Source: Natrialba chahannaoensis JCM 10990 | Lineage (GTDB): Archaea > Halobacteriota > Halobacteria > Halobacteriales > Natrialbaceae | Assembly: GCF_000337135.1 (NCBI RefSeq) | Contig: NZ_AOIN01000099.1 | Coordinates: forward strand, 1,569-46,498 | Reading direction: 5' to 3' | Length of the DNA: 44,930 nt | Shown here: positions 25,663 to 32,043 of the stretch, one piece after another | Position numbering within the stretch: position 1 is the first letter of the stretch | Layout: each line of letters begins with the position of its first letter | The notes under the pieces: model-generated | The model's input: only the letters and a program-made list of their open reading frames with translations | Databases searched by the model: none | Told to the model about the DNA's origin: nothing | Position numbers and translations under genes: made by a program

Positions 25663-26588
25663 CGATCGCCCTCTGGTTCGGCGTTTGCTACATCAGTTGT
25701 CTCACGCTCGAGGTCGTCGAGAACGGTCTCGAGGTCGTCGTGGTACTCCTCGGCGAGACGGGTGAGCGGCGGCCGCATCCGGGCTGGACCGTAGCCGCGG
25801 ATCTGCATAGCTTCCTTGACCGGAATCGGGTTCGTCTCGACGAACAGTTCGCGGAAGAGCGGTCCGAGTTCGTGGTGGAGATTCTGTGCGCGTGCGTAGT
25901 CGCCGTCGAGCGCCGCGCCGACCATCGCGCAGGTCCGCTCGGGTTCGATGTTCGCGGCGACGCTGATCGTTCCCGTGCCGCCGACCGAGAGTATCGGCAG
26001 CGTCATCGCGTCGTCACCCGAGAGGACGGCGAACTCCTCGTCCATCGTGCGCTCTGCGATCTCGCCGATCACGCCGAGATCGCCGCTCGCGGCCTTGTAG
26101 CCCGCGATGTTCTCGTGGCTCGCGAGTTCGACGGCGGTGTCGGGTTCGATCGTCTGCCCCGTTCGCGAGGGAACGTTGTAGACGATCTGTGGCAGGTCGA
26201 CTGCGTCAGCGATCGTCCGATAGTGCTCGACCAGCCCGCGCTGTTCTGGCTTGTTGTAGTACGGCGAGATCAGCAGGAGGCCGTCAGCGCCGGCGTCGGC
26301 CGAGCGCTCCGAGAGTTCCAGGGCCTCACGCGTGTTGTTTGATCCGGAGCCAGCGATGACGGGCACGTCGTCGACGGCGTCGATGACCGCTTCGACGACG
26401 CGGACGTGTTCGTCGTGGGTCAGGGTCGCGGATTCGCCGGTGGAGCCGACGGGAACGAGGCCGTCGACGCCAGCGGCCTCGAGTCGCTGTGCGTCCTGCT
26501 GAAGTGTTTCGAAGTCGATGCGTTCGTCTTCGTCGAACGGCGTACACATTGCGGGAAAGACGCCGGTAAGGTCGAGTTCTTGTGTCAT
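25659..26588 (-). CDS. dapA: 4-hydroxy-tetrahydrodipicolinate synthase
   Basis: Condenses pyruvate with aspartate semialdehyde, the committed step to lysine; first gene of the operon. The 309-aa TIM-barrel enzyme has GVFPAMCTPFDEDERID, GSTGESATLTHDEHV, LLISPYYNKPEQRGL, IVYNVPSRTGQTIEPD (catalytic Tyr) and the Schiff-base lysine in NIAGYKAASGDLGVIG. ATG 26588. The gap to the divergent htpX is 423 bp; a weak TATA-like GTTTGAC lies about 30 bp upstream. A small acidic C-terminal tail is present. Confidence 0.95.
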   Translation of the reverse strand: MTQELDLTGVFPAMCTPFDEDERIDFETLQQDAQRLEAAGVDGLVPVGSTGESATLTHDEHVRVVEAVIDAVDDVPVIAGSGSNNTREALELSERSADAGADGLLLISPYYNKPEQRGLVEHYRTIADAVDLPQIVYNVPSRTGQTIEPDTAVELASHENIAGYKAASGDLGVIGEIAERTMDEEFAVLSGDDAMTLPILSVGGTGTISVAANIEPERTCAMVGAALDGDYARAQNLHHELGPLFRELFVETNPIPVKEAMQIRGYGPARMRPPLTRLAEEYHDDLETVLDDLERETTDVANAEPEGDR

Positions 26589-27011
26589 GGACCGATAGTG
26601 TCAGTTGGTCAGTCAAACGAGCCGAAGTCAACGCCGGAAGCGCGCCCGAGACGAGGTCGCCACGCTCGCCTCGAGCACTACTGGGCGCATTTTTTCGCAG
26701 ATTTAGCAAGAGAAACCGAACAACCCCCGCTCGCCGCAACGCGACCGCCGAACGGAGGGGAACGAAGCATACACGATAGCGCGTGTGGAACAAACTTATT
26801 CTTTGCGACCCCAACCAATTTGGCCTCGATTGGTCGGTCAGCGGTGGTCTCGGACACGACTCGAGTCGGTTCGTCGCGTGTCCTGACTCGCTAGAGACGG
26901 TTCGTATCGGAAACGGGACCAACATTCGAGGGCAATCACGCCGCGCCGTCGGGCGGTCCTCCGTCGTCCTATCCCACGAAATTTATACCTCCTGATTGCT
27001 TACGCATACCT
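26589..27011. other. 423-bp divergent spacer with an orphan promoter-like site
   Basis: The spacer separates dapA and htpX. Besides the htpX TATA box it holds an isolated TATA-like CTTATT at 26795-26800. An imperfect inverted repeat follows (CCAACCAAT at 26811-26819 with ATTGGTCGG at 26829-26837, one mismatch), near where a transcript from that box would start. A small RNA is possible. No open frame here looks like a protein. Confidence 0.35.
26982..26987 (+). promoter_or_regulatory. htpX TATA box
   Basis: TTTATA lies 25-30 bp before ATG 27012, preceded by a purine-rich element (CACGAAA), a good match to a haloarchaeal BRE-TATA pair. The transcript is probably leaderless. Confidence 0.65.
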
Positions 27012-27836
27012 ATGACAGACTTTGGATTGAAGCTGCGAATGTTCGTTGTCGGTTCGCTCCTGGCGGCGCTGTACCTGTTTGTTGGGGCCGTCGGGCTGGC
27101 GTTCCTGGGCACGGGTGCCTGGCCGATCGTCCTCCTGCTTTTGATTACGTTCCCCTTCGTCCAGTACAAGTTCGGCGTCTGGAGGGCGACCAGAAAGGCC
27201 AAAGAGATGCCAGAGAACGCCCAATATAAAGAGATTCATCGAATGACGGAGTCGCTCTCCCGCGATATGGCCATCGACAAGCCCAAACTGATGGTCCAGC
27301 AGATGGGCGTTCCCAACGCCTTCGCGACTGGCCGGAAGGGCAACGGCGTCGTCGTCGTCAGCGAGGAGCTCATCCGCCTGCTGGATCGTGACGAACTCGA
27401 GGGCGTCATCGCCCACGAACTCGCTCACATCAAGAACCGCGACGTGTTGATGATGACGGTCGGGAGTTCTATCGGGATGATGGTCGGCTACGCCGTCTAC
27501 TTCGTCTACGCGTTCGCGGGCGAGGACAACCCCGGGGGCTTCATTGTGGGGCTGATCCTCTCGATGTTCGCCCAGATGCTCGTCACGGTGCTGGTGATGG
27601 CAATCTCGCGCTACCGCGAATACATCGCCGATGACGACGCGCGCCAGTATATCGGCAATGGCGACCCGCTCGCTCGAGCACTCGAGAAGATATCGAAAGG
27701 CGCTGAGAACCGCGAATCAACCATTGACGACGGCCAGGCCGCACTTTGTATCTTCAACTCCGAGCGCGGGCTGCTTGAGTCGGTGTTTGCGAGCCACCCG
27801 CCGACGGAAAAGCGCATCGAGAAGCTCCGAAGCTGA
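27012..27836 (+). CDS. htpX: HtpX-like M48 membrane metalloprotease
   Basis: A 274-aa zinc protease of the M48B/HtpX type that in bacteria degrades damaged membrane proteins. Visible: two N-terminal membrane helices (residues ~8-30 and ~34-55), the zinc motif HELAH in GVIAHELAHIKNRD near residue 136, two further helices at ~150-200, and the third ligand Glu in YREYIADDDARQ. The C-terminal ASHPPTEKRIEKLRS is typical. A strong TATA box lies 25 bp upstream. It is the last housekeeping gene before the halocin-like locus. Confidence 0.93.
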   Translation: MTDFGLKLRMFVVGSLLAALYLFVGAVGLAFLGTGAWPIVLLLLITFPFVQYKFGVWRATRKAKEMPENAQYKEIHRMTESLSRDMAIDKPKLMVQQMGVPNAFATGRKGNGVVVVSEELIRLLDRDELEGVIAHELAHIKNRDVLMMTVGSSIGMMVGYAVYFVYAFAGEDNPGGFIVGLILSMFAQMLVTVLVMAISRYREYIADDDARQYIGNGDPLARALEKISKGAENRESTIDDGQAALCIFNSERGLLESVFASHPPTEKRIEKLRS

Positions 27837-27860
27837 TTCCTCATTTCTACGCTGTAACCG

Positions 27861-27942
27861 CGAGGATTCTCGGGTGATCGGAACCCAGTAATCCTCGAGC
27901 CGGTAACCTGAGAGGCAGCTCAACAGTGGAACACCCGATCAC
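27861..27942. repeat. interlocking inverted repeats (pseudoknot-capable)
   Basis: CGAGGATT (27861-27868) pairs with AATCCTCG (27890-27897). Inside that loop GTGATCGG (27874-27881) pairs with CCGATCAC (27935-27942). Both are perfect 8-bp matches and cross each other, a pseudoknot topology if transcribed. Confidence 0.5.
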
Positions 27943-27951
27943 TCTGAACAT

Positions 27952-27979
27952 GACCGCCCCCCTTTGAGGGGGGACGGTC
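27952..27979. terminator. strong GC hairpin after htpX
   Basis: GACCG-CCCCCC (27952-27962) pairs with GGGGGG-A-CGGTC (27968-27979) around the loop TTTGA, an 11-bp stem with one bulged A. A TTTT run occurs about 12 bp later. It could end the htpX transcript or be part of a decayed mobile element. Confidence 0.45.
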
Positions 27980-28350
27980 ACGCTACTGTCTTTTGGATAC
28001 TGTCGTTCGAGCGACGACACCTCCCGAAATTTGACCAAATCTCTGATTCGTGAGGTCTACAAGACCGTCAGTCTCTATCGGTCACGAAATATATTTATTT
28101 CCGACAAATCTTGTGCTATTGGCGGACCGCCGACCTTCACTGGACGGTCCAAAATCCGTTCTGTTCCGGTCTACACCTCCCATTAAATATTCTGTGTTCC
28201 ATAACCCTATCGACCTAAAAGAAAAGTATTTAATCAATTATCGAAGTAATTCGACCTATATATTCGTGTTATCAGATTTATGCACTAGTCGGACTACTGT
28301 TTCATGACACTTCGAAAGTAGGATCTCCAATAGATTAATAGAAACGAAAA

Positions 28351-28356
28351 GTATAT
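28351..28356 (+). promoter_or_regulatory. TATA box of the halocin-like gene
   Basis: GTATAT, preceded by a purine-rich GAAACGAAAA (BRE-like), lies 26-31 bp before ATG 28382, the spacing of a leaderless haloarchaeal promoter. Confidence 0.6.
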
Positions 28357-28381
28357 GAAAAAGAGGTAAGGATTTAGAAAT

Positions 28382-29353
28382 ATGAACAGAAACAGCAACA
28401 GATCAAAAGGGTTGAATCGACGAGATATTTTGAAAAAAGGAGGGTTTTCCGGGGTTGCAGGGATTACCATCCTGGGCCAAACTGTCTCGGCGAGACGGAA
28501 CGAATCCAACGATGTGCTTCACGATGTCGAAGCGATCTCGGAAGTCCAGTCAGTCCTTGATGAACTCGGTTACGAGAATATCCCGAGGAAGTACTCGGCG
28601 GCGAAAACAGACTTTGGACCCGAGCCTAACGACGCCACGGTCACCTCCGTTGATTTCGAGTACGGAGCATTACAGGTCATGGAAGCTGGTGGTTCGGTTC
28701 TCGTGAATTTCACGTTCGAGTCTGTGGAGGACGTCCCCAGCAGTGAATACCGAAGCATACCGATAGAGTCAATCCCGGCAGAGTCCGACGCGTGGCTGTA
28801 CGGGCACGAAAACGGTACGCTCCTTTACCGAACGGCTACTCCTGACGAGCGCGATAACGTTCAGTCACTGTTCCCGGATGGGGATTTAAGTGAGGCATCT
28901 ATCTATACACACGAAGACACAGATCGTTTCTTCGTTGAACGAACTGACGAAAAATCACTTGAGAGCGATGAAACCGATCCGACCAGTTATCATGTTTCGA
29001 TAGAAAACGAATTGGTTACACCTGCCCCTGAATCCTCAGACGGTATTGGCACCCGGGTTGTTTCTGGAAACCCGGTCAAGGAAGCTGCTGAGCGTATCGC
29101 GAGACAGTTTGCCAAATCACTCGGTTGGAACAGCCTTGATGGAGTGACCGACGAATGTGCCGCAGCAATCGGTGGTTGTCTTGATGGTCTGTGGTCTACC
29201 GTCGATTGTTATAAGTGCCGTCCCGTTTGCGCCCTGGGGTTGACCGGTAAAGCAGCAGTCGTCTGTTTCCTATGTGTCGGAGCAACCTGTGTAAATCTCA
29301 AGTCTGCAAGTGGCTGTGCGACCGCGGCGAGGTGTGTTGACCGTAACGAGTAA
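28382..29353 (+). CDS. halocin C8-like bacteriocin precursor (Tat-exported)
   Basis: A 323-aa precursor. N-terminus: twin-arginine signal (NRRDILKK at 12-19, hydrophobic 20-36, likely cleavage near Ala37). Residues ~38-256: a Cys-free acidic domain. Residues 257-323: a compact hydrophobic segment with ten cysteines (259, 266, 276, 279, 283, 295, 298, 303, 312, 318). Known family: halocin C8 is made from a Tat-exported precursor of ~283 aa whose N-terminal part is the immunity protein and whose last 76 residues, with ten Cys, are the toxin. Size, order and Cys count match; the residue sequence looks divergent. Inference: self-immune microhalocin released by a protease. Codon use is less GC-biased than neighbours and the upstream DNA is AT-rich, pointing to transfer. 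It could be a relative with another role. Confidence 0.82.
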   Translation: MNRNSNRSKGLNRRDILKKGGFSGVAGITILGQTVSARRNESNDVLHDVEAISEVQSVLDELGYENIPRKYSAAKTDFGPEPNDATVTSVDFEYGALQVMEAGGSVLVNFTFESVEDVPSSEYRSIPIESIPAESDAWLYGHENGTLLYRTATPDERDNVQSLFPDGDLSEASIYTHEDTDRFFVERTDEKSLESDETDPTSYHVSIENELVTPAPESSDGIGTRVVSGNPVKEAAERIARQFAKSLGWNSLDGVTDECAAAIGGCLDGLWSTVDCYKCRPVCALGLTGKAAVVCFLCVGATCVNLKSASGCATAARCVDRNE

Positions 29354-29355
29354 CT

Positions 29356-29433
29356 ATGGAATCGAGCGACCTGATCAGTTCGCTCAACAGGCTGAACGAA
29401 TCGTTTGATCCGAACGGACCACCAACATTGACA
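29356..29433 (+). pseudogene. truncated start of a gene coupled to the halocin-like gene
   Basis: Two bases after the TAA of the halocin-like gene an ATG (29356) opens a frame with good protein character (MESSDLISSLNRLNESFDPN). After ~25 codons it runs into the hairpin at 29437-29458 and then stops at 29491-29493. The tight spacing suggests a second gene of the halocin operon (accessory or transport), cut off by a mobile-element end. Its family cannot be told from the stub. Confidence 0.5.
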
Positions 29434-29468
29434 TCCTCCTCCGCGTTCACGCGGAGGAATCCCACGGC
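29434..29468. mobile_element. solo IS200/IS605-type end hairpin
   Basis: TCCTCCGCG (29437-29445) and CGCGGAGGA (29450-29458) form a perfect 9-bp stem with loop TTCA. It is set in TTGACATCC...GGAATCCCAC, the context I associate with right ends of haloarchaeal IS200/IS605 (tnpB-type) elements. No tnpA or tnpB gene is in the window, so this is a remnant. Without a database the exact element cannot be named. Confidence 0.5.
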
Positions 29469-29502
29469 ACCGCACCGCTGGATTGGGATATAAATGATTG
29501 AC

Positions 29503-29527
29503 CGGGTCGATTGTTCAATTCGACCCG
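29503..29527. repeat. 8-bp inverted repeat before the NYN gene
   Basis: CGGGTCGA (29503-29510) and TCGACCCG (29520-29527) are perfect complements around a 9-nt loop. It lies between the element remnant and the NYN-gene TATA box; a terminator or operator is possible. Confidence 0.4.
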
Positions 29528-29556
29528 TCTCATTCCCAGTCCGTCGAGCGACGCGA

Positions 29557-29563
29557 TTTTTAC
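29557..29563 (+). promoter_or_regulatory. TATA-like box of the NYN-domain gene
   Basis: TTTTTAC lies about 26 bp before GTG 29586 and supports that start over earlier in-frame codons. Confidence 0.5.
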
Positions 29564-29585
29564 ATTTGCTCGCGTACCTCCATTT

Positions 29586-30083
29586 GTGACCGAAATCCAT
29601 CCGGACCAACGCGTCGCGGTGCTCGTCGACGCGCAGAACCTGTATCACTCGGCGCAGAGTCTCCACAGCCGTAACATCGATTATTCGGCACTCCTCTCGA
29701 AGGCCGTGCAGGATCGCCAGCTTACGCGCGCTATCGCCTACGTGATTCGCGCGGAGGCACCCGAAGAAGAGAGCTTCTTCGATGCACTGGTAGATATCGG
29801 CTTCGAGACGAAGATCAAGGACATCAAGACGTTCTCCGATGGCACCAAGAAGGCCGACTGGGACGTCGGCATGAGCCTCGACGCGGTGACACTCGCAAAT
29901 CACGTCGATACGGTTGTCCTCTGTACGGGCGACGGCGACTTCTCGCGACTCTGTTCGCACCTGCGACACGAGGGCGTACGTGTTGAAGTGATGGCGTTCG
30001 AGTCCTCAACGGCCGACGAACTAATCGACGCAGCGGATGCGTTCCTCGACCTCGACGAACGCCACGACACGTTCTTGCTCTGA
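29586..30083 (+). CDS. NYN-domain (LabA/DUF88-like) protein
   Basis: A 165-aa PIN-like/NYN domain protein, a fold of metal-dependent ribonucleases. The acidic active-site residues are visible: RVAVLVDAQNLYHSAQSL (first Asp and Asn), KADWDVGMSLDAV (central Asp residues) and VVLCTGDGDFSRLCSHLR (the GDGDF motif). The C-terminus ADELIDAADAFLDL is typical of LabA/DUF88. GTG 29586 follows a TATA-like box by 26 bp. Probably RNA processing or decay; the target is unknown. Its normal GC-rich codon use marks the return to core genome after the halocin locus. Confidence 0.85.
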   Translation: MTEIHPDQRVAVLVDAQNLYHSAQSLHSRNIDYSALLSKAVQDRQLTRAIAYVIRAEAPEEESFFDALVDIGFETKIKDIKTFSDGTKKADWDVGMSLDAVTLANHVDTVVLCTGDGDFSRLCSHLRHEGVRVEVMAFESSTADELIDAADAFLDLDERHDTFLL

Positions 30084-30212
30084 CCGCTGACTCCGCAGTT
30101 CTTACTTTTCACTTCCGATTTTCAAGCGGAATAGAACAGAATCGAGTAGCCATGCACTCGGGTTCGAGTCCGCGCTGACAGACACCGCTTGCCACCGGCC
30201 GGACCTGTACGC

Positions 30213-30398
30213 TTACGACGGCGTCGATTGCGCGAGATCAAGTACGACAGCAATCGCGCCGACGGCGAGCGCCGCCCCTGCGACGACGCCAGCGACGGGG
30301 TAGCCGCCTGCGTTCGTCTGGAGAATCGATGGGCTGGCAAGAACGAGCCCACTCACCGCGAGCAGTATCGTCCCGAGCGCAATCTGAACAACGTCCAT
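30213..30398 (-). CDS. small two-helix membrane protein
   Basis: A 61-aa protein that is almost entirely hydrophobic: helix 1 at about residues 5-22 (IALGTILLAVSGLVLASP) and helix 2 at about 33-54 (PVAGVVAGAALAVGAIAVVL). ATG 30398 is supported by a strong TATATA box about 26 bp upstream on the minus strand. Likely a real haloarchaeal membrane micro-protein; function unknown. Confidence 0.62.
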   Translation of the reverse strand: MDVVQIALGTILLAVSGLVLASPSILQTNAGGYPVAGVVAGAALAVGAIAVVLDLAQSTPS

Positions 30399-30422
30399 TC
30401 ACGCGCCATTACCAAGTCGGAG

Positions 30423-30428
30423 TATATA
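30423..30428 (-). promoter_or_regulatory. TATA box of the 61-aa membrane protein gene
   Basis: TATATA lies within the symmetrical AGTATATAAT, 25-30 bp before ATG 30398 on the minus strand. Its symmetry could also serve plus-strand transcription towards the PUA gene. Confidence 0.5.
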
Positions 30429-30552
30429 ATAGTCGTGATCGATGGCTGTACCCGGTCATCTCGTTGCGTTCCCGTAGACGTGCTCGCCGGCTGTGATCGG
30501 TACCCAACGGGGCATCGAAGGGCTTTCGACCCAGCGGACGAAATCACGCCCA

Positions 30553-31062
30553 ATGAGCGAGTCAGTCGACGGTAACGCGGATCTCTCGACGCTGCGGACC
30601 ATCGCGGACTATCAGTTCGGTGCGGGTGCTGGCACGGCGCTCTTTCCCGATATGTCCAGCTCCGACGCCTCCGCAGACGAACTCACCATCAAACGAACCT
30701 CCTCCGGCCGCCCCCAGCAGGTCCACGCCGAGGCCGGCCGTATCGTCTCGTTCGGCATTGACGGCCAATTTACTCTCGGGCTCGAGGGCGGCCGCCGACT
30801 GGCAGCGGTACTCGAGTCCCCGGCCTATCGCGTGGTCGTCGACGACGAGAGCGAACCGTTCGTGCGCGACGAGAAAAACGTCTTTACGAAGTTCGTGGTC
30901 GATGTGGGCGAGGAGATTCGGCCGGGCGACGAGGTCCTGGTGGTCCACGAACGCGGCGAGTTGCTCGCGGTCGGTCGCGCGGAGTTAGACGCAGCGTCGA
31001 TCGCGGATTTCGAGACGGGGATGGCAGTCAACGTGCGCGAGGGTGCGCCCGCGCCAGAGTAG
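30553..31062 (+). CDS. PUA-domain RNA-binding protein (ArcTGT/ArcS C-terminal type)
   Basis: A 169-aa protein resembling the C-terminal part of archaeal tRNA-guanine transglycosylase: LRTIADYQFGAGAGTALFP, then EPFVRDEKNVFTKFVVDVGE and the PUA core EIRPGDEVLVVHERGELLAV, GRAELDAASIADFETGMAVN. The catalytic transglycosylase barrel is absent, so it is a stand-alone PUA module that may bind tRNA alone or with a modification enzyme (inference). ATG 30553; the frame is open further upstream without protein character. Confidence 0.82.
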   Translation: MSESVDGNADLSTLRTIADYQFGAGAGTALFPDMSSSDASADELTIKRTSSGRPQQVHAEAGRIVSFGIDGQFTLGLEGGRRLAAVLESPAYRVVVDDESEPFVRDEKNVFTKFVVDVGEEIRPGDEVLVVHERGELLAVGRAELDAASIADFETGMAVNVREGAPAPE

Positions 31063-31153
31063 GAACGTTACTACGCACTTACGCCAACTTCACTACCCAC
31101 TCACGCCAGCCAGCTTTCGTATTCTTTTTGACGGATCGCTCGAGTGCCCCGGT

Positions 31154-31447
31154 ATGGTGTCAACACTCTTTCTCACTGTCGTCTTACTGCCCATCGTGCT
31201 TCTGGGCGTCGTCTGGTCGTCGGCTCAGTACGTTCCAGACGGGGAGGGTCGACTGTTGGTCGTCAACGGCGAAATCCGTGGCGTACTCGAGCCAGGCATC
31301 TACTTCGCACCGCCGTTCGTCTCGGAGACGTATCCGATCGACTTCGAGACGATGCAGTACGAAACACCGGAGCCACATCCACTCCCGCCGGAACTCAGAG
31401 CCGACGCCGAGCAGATTGCGCCGTCGGAGACGGCCGCTGCGGACTGA
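31154..31447 (+). CDS. SPFH-N-terminus-like membrane mini-protein
   Basis: A 97-aa protein with one N-terminal membrane helix (TLFLTVVLLPIVLLGVVWSS) followed by a beta-rich segment (AQYVPDGEGRLLVVNGEIRG, then VLEPGIYFAPPFVSETYPID). This closely resembles the first strands of stomatin/prohibitin SPFH domains, where a 'G-x-VLEPG-hFhxPF' pattern is typical. The rest of the SPFH domain is missing; the protein ends in an acidic Pro-rich tail. It may be a naturally short form or a decayed SPFH protein. ATG 31154. Confidence 0.55.
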   Translation: MVSTLFLTVVLLPIVLLGVVWSSAQYVPDGEGRLLVVNGEIRGVLEPGIYFAPPFVSETYPIDFETMQYETPEPHPLPPELRADAEQIAPSETAAAD

Positions 31448-31587
31448 GACGGATCGTTGCCGCGTGGCAACGGTGATCACTCCGACGGGCCGGTGACCAC
31501 CGATACCGAACGACAATGGACCGATGAGCGCAGCGCCACAGCCGACGAACGACAAAGTAAAAGGTCGCGGGAGGCGACGTGTCGGGT

Positions 31588-31968
31588 ATGTTTGGAGGAG
31601 GCGGCGGACTCAATCCGCGAAAGATGGAACAGATGATGCAGCAGATGGGTATCGACGTCGAGGACGTCGACGCCGAAGAGGTCATCATCCGCACCGACGA
31701 GTACGACCTCGTCTTCAACGACGCCGAAGTCACGAAGATGGACGCTCGCGGCCAGGAAACCTACCAGATCATCGGCTCACCCGAACAGGTCGAGTCCGGT
31801 TCCGCTGGTGGCAGCGCTGACGCCGGTGCAGGCGGCTCGGAGCCCGAAATCCCTGCGGGTGACATCGAAATGGTTGCGACCCGAACCGGCGCTAGCGAAG
31901 AGGATGCCCGCGCCGCACTCGAAGCCAACGACGGCGACCTGGCCGCAGCGGTCGAGGAACTCGAGTGA
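31588..31968 (+). CDS. nac: nascent polypeptide-associated complex protein
   Basis: Archaeal NAC, which binds the ribosome and nascent chains as a homodimer. The 126-aa product starts [20 protein letters not shown], continues with the NAC beta-barrel ([29 protein letters not shown]) and ends with a UBA domain ([20 protein letters not shown]). A GTG at 31579 could add three residues; ATG 31588 matches the conserved start and lies ~28 bp after AAGTAAAA. It precedes trmI. Confidence 0.92.
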   Translation: MFGGGGGLNPRKMEQMMQQMGIDVEDVDAEEVIIRTDEYDLVFNDAEVTKMDARGQETYQIIGSPEQVESGSAGGSADAGAGGSEPEIPAGDIEMVATRTGASEEDARAALEANDGDLAAAVEELE

Positions 31969-32008
31969 GTCGAGTCGTGCATCGATGCGGAGACAGAGAC
32001 GGGAACAG

Positions 32009-32032
32009 CAACACGAACGGCAACACGAACGG
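32009..32032. repeat. 12-bp direct repeat
   Basis: GCAACACGAACG occurs twice without a gap between nac and trmI, just before the GTG start of trmI. Confidence 0.6.
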
Positions 32033-32043
32033 AGTGAGCGCCC

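Larger units (their letters stand above)
27837..28381. other. 545-bp structured, then AT-rich spacer upstream of the halocin-like gene
   Basis: The first ~150 bp hold strong inverted repeats (separate entries). From about 28070 to 28381 the sequence turns AT-rich with many TATA-like runs (for example near 28085-28100, 28222-28235 and 28255-28262), in contrast with the GC-rich neighbours, suggesting imported DNA. Short open frames here look spurious. Confidence 0.6.

Noticed and set aside
28050-28307. 85-codon plus-strand frame in the AT-rich spacer
   Set aside because: Composition follows the AT-rich DNA, there is no family resemblance, and it overlaps promoter-like runs; treated as chance.
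29470-29585. Extension of the NYN gene upstream to 29511
   Set aside because: A TATA-like box lies within the extension at the right distance from GTG 29586, where the conserved domain begins.
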